A DNA stretch of 9,914 nucleotides, taken from NCBI GenBank assembly GCA_003526435.1, contig DPWF01000133.1:1-9914 (forward strand), in the 5' to 3' direction. Under the pieces are notes generated by a model, which ran no database searches, had not been told where the DNA came from, and was given only the letters and a program-made list of their open reading frames with translations. The DNA comes from Chitinophagaceae bacterium. Its GTDB lineage: Bacteria > Bacteroidota > Bacteroidia > Chitinophagales > Chitinophagaceae. Shown in pieces: positions 5,840 through 9,914 of this stretch (the first letter of the stretch is position 1; each line of letters starts with the position of its first letter). Made by a program: the position numbers and the translations under genes.

Positions 5840-5916
5840 ATTACACATCATCCTGCTCGGTCATCGCTTTACCCAATATGTGATTAATACAATAAAAAGT
5901 TAAAAGCGTGTAATAA

Positions 5917-5943
5917 TTGTCGCTGTAAGATAGACCACCTTTA
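5917..5943 (+). promoter_or_regulatory. Candidate promoter of OmpA-family gene
   Basis: TTG at 5917-5919 and CACCTTTA at 5936-5943 are separated by 16 nt and lie 45 nt before the ATG. They only loosely resemble the Bacteroidota TTG / TAnnTTTG pair. A promoter is required somewhere here because a strong terminator ends at 5839. Confidence 0.3.
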
Positions 5944-5988
5944 CACAACTGATACTACCTAATAAAAGATGGTTATCAATTTACTGTT

Positions 5989-7395
5989 ATGAAAAAAATA
6001 ATACTTCAAAGTTTTTTCCTTTTTGCATCGATGTTTACTGTTGCTTCTGGGATATCAGCGCAAGACACTTCAAACCGTATAAGTACAGTTGTAGCACCAC
6101 CTTTGTTCTCTGGCAATAAGGGATTCAACACCTGGTCATTTGGTTTACATGCAGGTGTGCTGGCTCCGTTTTCACCTTTTGGAGGTAAAAATGATTTTTC
6201 TAAGTGGAAGCCTGCTTTAGGATATGGTGGATATATTAAAGCACAGTTTTCACATACTTTCGGTATTCAGGCTGACTTCCTCAGAGGAACGCTTAAAGCC
6301 AACAATGATAAATTGTGGGCAGGTGCACCTCCTGTTAGTCCATATAAATCTTTTGAAACAGATATACATTGGGCTACCAGTTTAAGCCTGGTTGCTACAC
6401 TAGGTAATATTAACTGGTCTCAGTTACATACATCGATTCAACCTTATGTTTCGGTAGGTGGCGGCGCCATTAATTATAACCCGACCCTGGTAACTTCAGG
6501 AGGCACAACTGTTGATTTTAAACCATCTGGAAGCATTACTAAAGTGTATATGCCCATTGGTCTTGGTATTAAAGCTAATCTGTCGCGCAGCATCAATCTG
6601 GATATCGGTTACACGATGGGGCTTGTTGAGTCTGATGATTTAGATGGCTATTATAGAGAGCCTTATATCAGCGATAAATTTTCTTACGGTCATATCGGCC
6701 TTGAATTTTCTCTGGGCAAACCTAATAAAGCACAATTGGTTAGACATAACCCTCCTGCACAACTGGCGGGCAATATGAAAGAGGCAGATGATGCGTTAAA
6801 AGCTTCTCTTGACGCAAGTGAGGCTCGATACAATGCCCGTCTTGCAGCATTGAATGGTCTTCAGGATGAATTAAACAGAATGAAAACAGATACAGATGGT
6901 GATGGTGTAAGCGATTATTTTGATAAATGCCCAGGCACTCCACGAAATGTAAAAGTAGATGGCGCTGGTTGCCCGCTGCCGGAAGTGACTGTTAAAAAAG
7001 ATACAGTCTACAAAGTAGAAACAAACACTACTTATGTTATTACACCGGAAGACAGACAAATAGTAACGGATGCCATCCGTAACCTGGAATTTGATTTTGG
7101 AAAATCTACTATCAGGTCACGTTCATTACCTTACCTGAATAAAGTAGCAGAACTGTTAACCAAAAAAGGAATCAGTCTGAAGCTGGCTGGCCATACAGAT
7201 AATGTGGGTTCAGATGCAGCTAACATGACACTTTCAAGAAACAGGGCTGAGTCAGTAAAAAAATACCTGGTATCGCAGGGTGCTAGCAGCTATAAAATTG
7301 AAGCTACAGGTTTTGGTGAATCACAACCTGCATCAAGCAATAAAACTGCTGATGGCAGACAGAAGAACAGACGTGTAGAGTTTACCATCTACTAA
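5989..7395 (+). CDS. OmpA-family outer-membrane protein with TSP3 calcium repeat
   Basis: The 468 residues contain, in order: a Sec signal peptide (1-25, ending ISAQ); a beta-barrel domain (about 45-243, with Gly/Tyr/Phe-rich strands and a closing strand GHIGLEFSLG); a charged coiled-coil-like linker (about 262-299); a thrombospondin type 3 repeat DTDGDGVSDYFDKCPGTP (301-318) with Asp301/303/305/309 as calcium ligands and Cys314 with Cys328 as a probable disulfide; and an OmpA C-terminal domain (about 365-468). The last has FDFGKSTIRSRSLPYL and GHTDNVGSDAANMTLSRNRA (401-420), where Asp404 and Arg419 match the diaminopimelate-binding pair. The protein should span the outer membrane and hold peptidoglycan non-covalently. 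It is monocistronic, bounded by terminators on both sides. Assignment is very secure; any specific ligand of the barrel is unknown. Confidence 0.95.
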   Translation: MKKIILQSFFLFASMFTVASGISAQDTSNRISTVVAPPLFSGNKGFNTWSFGLHAGVLAPFSPFGGKNDFSKWKPALGYGGYIKAQFSHTFGIQADFLRGTLKANNDKLWAGAPPVSPYKSFETDIHWATSLSLVATLGNINWSQLHTSIQPYVSVGGGAINYNPTLVTSGGTTVDFKPSGSITKVYMPIGLGIKANLSRSINLDIGYTMGLVESDDLDGYYREPYISDKFSYGHIGLEFSLGKPNKAQLVRHNPPAQLAGNMKEADDALKASLDASEARYNARLAALNGLQDELNRMKTDTDGDGVSDYFDKCPGTPRNVKVDGAGCPLPEVTVKKDTVYKVETNTTYVITPEDRQIVTDAIRNLEFDFGKSTIRSRSLPYLNKVAELLTKKGISLKLAGHTDNVGSDAANMTLSRNRAESVKKYLVSQGASSYKIEATGFGESQPASSNKTADGRQKNRRVEFTIY

Positions 7396-7417
7396 CCGAG
7401 TATACTATTTAAAAGTT

Positions 7418-7449
7418 AAGGCCGGATCAAAATATGATCCGGCCTTTTT
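7418..7449 (+). terminator. Rho-independent terminator after OmpA gene
   Basis: GGCCGGATC (7420-7428) pairs exactly with GATCCGGCC (7436-7444) around a 7-nt loop; two further A-T pairs extend the stem, and five T follow (7445-7449). Confidence 0.95.
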
Positions 7450-7470
7450 CATTGTTGTACTGATCAATAT

Positions 7471-7499
7471 AAAAAAACGGCACCAGGAATGATGCCGTT
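7471..7499 (-). terminator. Rho-independent terminator of the leftward DUF4097 operon
   Basis: On the minus strand AACGGCATC (7499-7491) pairs with GGTGCCGTT (7484-7476) with one G-U pair and a 6-nt loop. A run of T continues on the minus strand (complement of A at 7471-7475). It is oriented for the operon that ends at 7575 and lies 21 nt beyond the opposing OmpA terminator. Confidence 0.85.
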
Positions 7500-7574
7500 C
7501 TCTTCAGGATATCTTTTACTGATTTAACAGTTCAAGATAGCTGATGCACATGAGAATTGTTATCGGGGGTAATG

Positions 7575-8399
7575 CTATTGTTTTGCTTTTCTGATTACCA
7601 GGTCTCCGCTCCAGCTTTTAATCATCAGCTCGGCACCGCCACCATTGATCTTACCTAAAACCCAGGCGTCTTTACTAATTTTATATACACCGCCACTATT
7701 GCTTTTTGTTGGAGCAGCCGTTCCTTTTTCAACAGTCACTTCAAAATCGCTATAGATCTCACCCTGATCTGTTTTCATTTTAAGATTGGCTTTTGCAGAT
7801 GCAGGCAAAGAAATATTTACATCTCCGTTAAAAGTGGAGAAAGCCATCGGTTTGCCATCGGTTACGCTGGCAAAAGTTGCATTCACATCGCCGTTAATCG
7901 TATTGGCTATGGCCGAACCTGAGATACCACTCAGTTTTACATTACCATTGGTATTACTGATCTCCAATTCACCTTTTACATTGGTTACTACAATATCTCC
8001 GTCATTCACTGTTTTGAGTATCAGCGTACCATTTTGTGGCACTTTTAACTCAATATCCATCTTTCTGAAAAAACTACCATTGCCAACATTCACTTCGTTG
8101 TTTTTTTCAGTGGCTTTTAGTTCAAAACTTCCGGAGCCACTGATTTTTTTCAATCCATCTCTGGTTTTGTCGTTTGATTTACTGGCTTTCTCAGCTTCTA
8201 CTTCTACTGAGATAACAATATTATCAGCCGTATGGCCCGTTACTTTTATAGAGCCGGTAAACATATCTACCTTGAGTTTATACGGTTTACCCGGGCTGCT
8301 TAGGGCAATGGTCAGTTGCTCTTTGTCTGTTGTTTGTGCGAGGATAGTTGCGGAGAAAAATAAAAGCACTACCGCTATTACATATTTGATCTGTTTCAT
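7575..8399 (-). CDS. Exported DUF4097 beta-solenoid protein (second of tandem pair)
   Basis: The 274-residue protein starts with a Sec signal peptide (MKQIKYVIAVVLLFFSATILA, cleavage near ILA-Q). The body matches DUF4097 (putative adhesin) with short right-handed beta-helix rungs: NDGDIVVTNVKGELEISNTN (132-151), NGNVKLSGISGS (151-162), NTINGDVNATF (166-176), TFNGDVNISLP (189-199) and a final SGDLVIRKAKQ (264-274). The repeated N-G-[DN]-[VI] turn marks successive coils. It follows its paralogue by 9 nt, so the pair was probably cotranscribed and translationally coupled. The same NDG/TINGD/FNGD framework in both indicates tandem duplication. It is probably periplasmic or cell-surface. Function is unknown; association with sigma/anti-sigma genes suggests envelope signalling. 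A long antisense frame over it is a composition artefact. Confidence 0.85.
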   Translation of the reverse strand: MKQIKYVIAVVLLFFSATILAQTTDKEQLTIALSSPGKPYKLKVDMFTGSIKVTGHTADNIVISVEVEAEKASKSNDKTRDGLKKISGSGSFELKATEKNNEVNVGNGSFFRKMDIELKVPQNGTLILKTVNDGDIVVTNVKGELEISNTNGNVKLSGISGSAIANTINGDVNATFASVTDGKPMAFSTFNGDVNISLPASAKANLKMKTDQGEIYSDFEVTVEKGTAAPTKSNSGGVYKISKDAWVLGKINGGGAELMIKSWSGDLVIRKAKQ

Positions 8400-8408
8400 A
8401 TACTGATT

Positions 8409-9272
8409 TTATGATTTTTTGATATAAACGTTTCCGTTCAATGTTTCGAAATGAAATTGTTTTCCACCACTACCGATTTTTACTCCGGCATTTTTAATGA
8501 TTTTGTACTGCGTTCCTTTCTCATTTGCTTCTCCATTTTTTACCAGGGTATTGCTGATGGGTTCTGCATTATCGAAATCGGTATAATAACTGCCATTCAT
8601 GCTTTTGAAAAACAATTCAGCATCAAGATTGGTTTTATAATATACGGTGATATCGCCATTAATGGTATGATAGGTTGAAGCGGCCGGTGGATTTACTGCA
8701 TAACGTACATTCAGTTTGCCATTTATGGTCGAGGCCTTGGTAATACCTTTTGCATTCTCAATATCAACCGAACCATTTACATTGCTCACGAAGAGGTTAC
8801 CATATACATTGTCTACATTGACATTACCATCATTTACCGTCGACACACGTAAACGCATATTGTGTGGTACCTTTACTACCAGGTCGAGGTAATATTTATA
8901 GCGGATGCTTCTGCGATCCTCATTTCTGTTCCAGTTTTGCTTGGGTCTGGAATCGTAAGGCGCGGCTACATAAACGAGAATACTGTCTCCCATCTGTTCC
9001 ATTTCGAATTTAAATTCTTCTTTTCCTTTGTCTACTTCTTCCTGCGACTTAGCAGTAACTTTTTTATCGATTTCAAGCACTACTTTATCTCCATCGTAGC
9101 CTTCTACTTTAATCGATCCGAATACATTGTACACGGCCAATACCGCTTCCGAATTTTTAGCATTAATGGTAAACTGTTTCGATATGTGTTCTTTAAATTC
9201 CTGTGCTGGCAGGTCAGTGCAGGCACAAAGGGATAGTGTTCCTGCTATCAGCAGGTTGCATATTTGTTTCAT
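8409..9272 (-). CDS. Exported DUF4097 beta-solenoid protein (first of tandem pair), possible lipoprotein
   Basis: The 287-residue protein has an export signal with two readings. Leu15-Cys16-Ala17-Cys18 is a passable lipobox (lipidation at Cys18), while LPAQ (21-24) would suit ordinary signal peptidase. The body carries DUF4097 rungs: NDGNVNVDNVYGNLFVSNVN (147-166), NGSVDIENAKG, STINGKLNVRY (181-191), TINGDITVYY (203-212), SMNGSYYTDF (224-233) and a final LNGNVYIKKS (278-287). A charged insert at about 71-125 (with KPKQNWNRNEDRR-like basic/acidic sequence near 109-122) precedes the solenoid and is longer than in the paralogue. It starts 25 nt after the HEAT-repeat protein, in the same operon. 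Its start context and MKQI N-terminus resemble those of the downstream paralogue. Role unknown; periplasmic or surface location is inferred. Confidence 0.84.
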   Translation of the reverse strand: MKQICNLLIAGTLSLCACTDLPAQEFKEHISKQFTINAKNSEAVLAVYNVFGSIKVEGYDGDKVVLEIDKKVTAKSQEEVDKGKEEFKFEMEQMGDSILVYVAAPYDSRPKQNWNRNEDRRSIRYKYYLDLVVKVPHNMRLRVSTVNDGNVNVDNVYGNLFVSNVNGSVDIENAKGITKASTINGKLNVRYAVNPPAASTYHTINGDITVYYKTNLDAELFFKSMNGSYYTDFDNAEPISNTLVKNGEANEKGTQYKIIKNAGVKIGSGGKQFHFETLNGNVYIKKS

Positions 9273-9297
9273 ATGATCAGGGGTTTTATGAAATGAA

Positions 9298-9914
9298 TTA
9301 ACTCAGTTGATGTATGGTCTGTTTAATCTTGTCTTTAATGGCTTCATTGGTTTCAGGTTTCTTCAGCAACTGCTGAAAAGAACGTACCGATTTTTTCTCC
9401 TGCATTTTCAGCATCAGGTCGGCCAATACCAATTGTACCAATGGCGAATCCTGGTGGGCAATGGATTGTATCAATCCCTCCCTTCCTTTCGGGTCGGCCG
9501 TCATTTTGGCCAGGGTTTCGAGTGCGGTCAGACGCACATTTACATTCTCATCGTTATTCAGTGTTGTAAGCAAAGCATCTTTTACACGTGTATCTACCGT
9601 ATCAATTTCTTCCACATAACTTACAGCTCTTAGTCTCTCTGAAGCCGATGGATGTTCCAGCAAACTCAGCGCCAGCATTTCACGCATTTCTTTTACCTGC
9701 GATGACAACTGTTGCACTTCCGAAGTACCAGTATCTTTTGTTTTGAAAAAAACAGTAGTAGCCAACACACCCACCACTAACATACCTAAACCATATCCAA
9801 ATTTGGGGGTAGTAATATTGGTAATAAAAGCATTGAAGCGGTCTCTCCACAGCGACCATGCGTTACTATGCGATAATTGCTGCTGCTTATAGTTTTCCAA
9901 TTCGGTCATGAAGC
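9298..9914 (-). CDS. Membrane-anchored HEAT-repeat protein, probable C-terminal part of an anti-sigma factor (cut by window edge)
   Basis: At least 203 residues are visible from an ATG at 9907-9909, but the frame stays open to the edge (the preceding codon is TTC), so that Met is probably internal. From it: a cytoplasmic segment (LENYKQQQ...AWSLWRDRF, 4-25), one transmembrane helix (about 37-55, FGYGLGMLVVGVLATTVFF), a coiled-coil-like stretch (VQQLSSQVKEMREMLALSLL, 65-84), and HEAT-like helical pairs (about 105-202), including ENVNVRLTALETLAKM and SPLVQLVLADLMLKM. This layout is that of Bacteroidota anti-sigma proteins in which a zinc-finger zf-HC2 domain precedes the membrane helix. That domain and an ECF sigma gene would lie upstream of the window; this is inference. 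The HEAT part would be periplasmic, the same side as the two DUF4097 products encoded downstream, which suggests a signalling partnership. Confidence 0.72.
   Translation of the reverse strand, partial: FMTELENYKQQQLSHSNAWSLWRDRFNAFITNITTPKFGYGLGMLVVGVLATTVFFKTKDTGTSEVQQLSSQVKEMREMLALSLLEHPSASERLRAVSYVEEIDTVDTRVKDALLTTLNNDENVNVRLTALETLAKMTADPKGREGLIQSIAHQDSPLVQLVLADLMLKMQEKKSVRSFQQLLKKPETNEAIKDKIKQTIHQLS

Noticed and set aside
7786..8406. 206-codon open frame on the plus strand opposite the DUF4097 gene
   Set aside because: It is fully antisense to a gene with a signal peptide and clear DUF4097 repeats; the Ser/Leu/Phe-rich product reflects the complement of Lys/Asp/Asn-rich codons.
8862..9236. 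124-codon open frame on the plus strand opposite the first DUF4097 gene
   Set aside because: Antisense shadow rich in Phe/Tyr/Ile with no recognisable domain.

Overview
The window looks like chromosomal DNA of a Bacteroidota bacterium, most likely Chitinophagaceae or a close relative. This rests on moderate-to-low GC, weak or absent Shine-Dalgarno sequences, several exported proteins whose signal peptides end in AQ, and a gene mix typical of that group: DUF1080 proteins, Tat-exported Gfo/Idh/MocA oxidoreductases, an AraC protein with an MKLYIK...RCKMMVKEELKKLG start, DUF5670, OmpA with a TSP3 linker, and HEAT-type anti-sigma plus DUF4097. The taxon is an inference. No mobile element, CRISPR array, tRNA or rRNA was seen.

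Left block (1-3400), sugar metabolism. The C-terminal half of a LacI-type regulator runs rightward to 473. It faces a leftward pair: a Sec-exported protein with two DUF1080 (3-keto-disaccharide hydrolase) domains, then a Tat-exported Gfo/Idh/MocA oxidoreductase. Oxidation at sugar C3 followed by cleavage of the keto-glycoside would explain this pairing, and the LacI protein is a plausible regulator. Both intergenic gaps carry short-period repeats: a 26/27-match long hairpin between the convergent genes, and a 15-bp-offset direct repeat between the two leftward genes.

Middle block (3400-5840), envelope and general stress. A divergent promoter region with nested palindromes precedes an AraC regulator. 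Then, all rightward, come a small cupin, a CsbD-family protein, a strong terminator, a 51-residue DUF5670 membrane protein (a short gene, easily missed), and an outer-membrane beta-barrel protein with its own strong terminator. These families recur together in Bacteroidota stress loci. The grouping is from family knowledge and the joint role is inferred.

Right block (5840-9914), envelope. A 468-residue OmpA-family protein (barrel, coiled coil, TSP3 calcium repeat, peptidoglycan-binding OmpA domain) reads rightward into a terminator. Immediately beyond it a second hairpin, oriented for the opposite strand, ends a leftward operon. That operon comprises a membrane-anchored HEAT-repeat protein (probably the C-terminal part of an anti-sigma factor, cut by the window edge) and two tandem, related DUF4097 exported proteins separated by 9 nt. 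An ECF sigma gene is expected just beyond position 9914, but it is not visible here.

Most genes belong to known families. The least explained elements are the intergenic heptad-like repeats, the nested palindromes before the AraC gene, the 16-bp palindrome over its stop codon, the terminator only 30 nt before the DUF5670 start, and the degenerate motifs in the oxidoreductase, cupin and AraC N-terminal domain.
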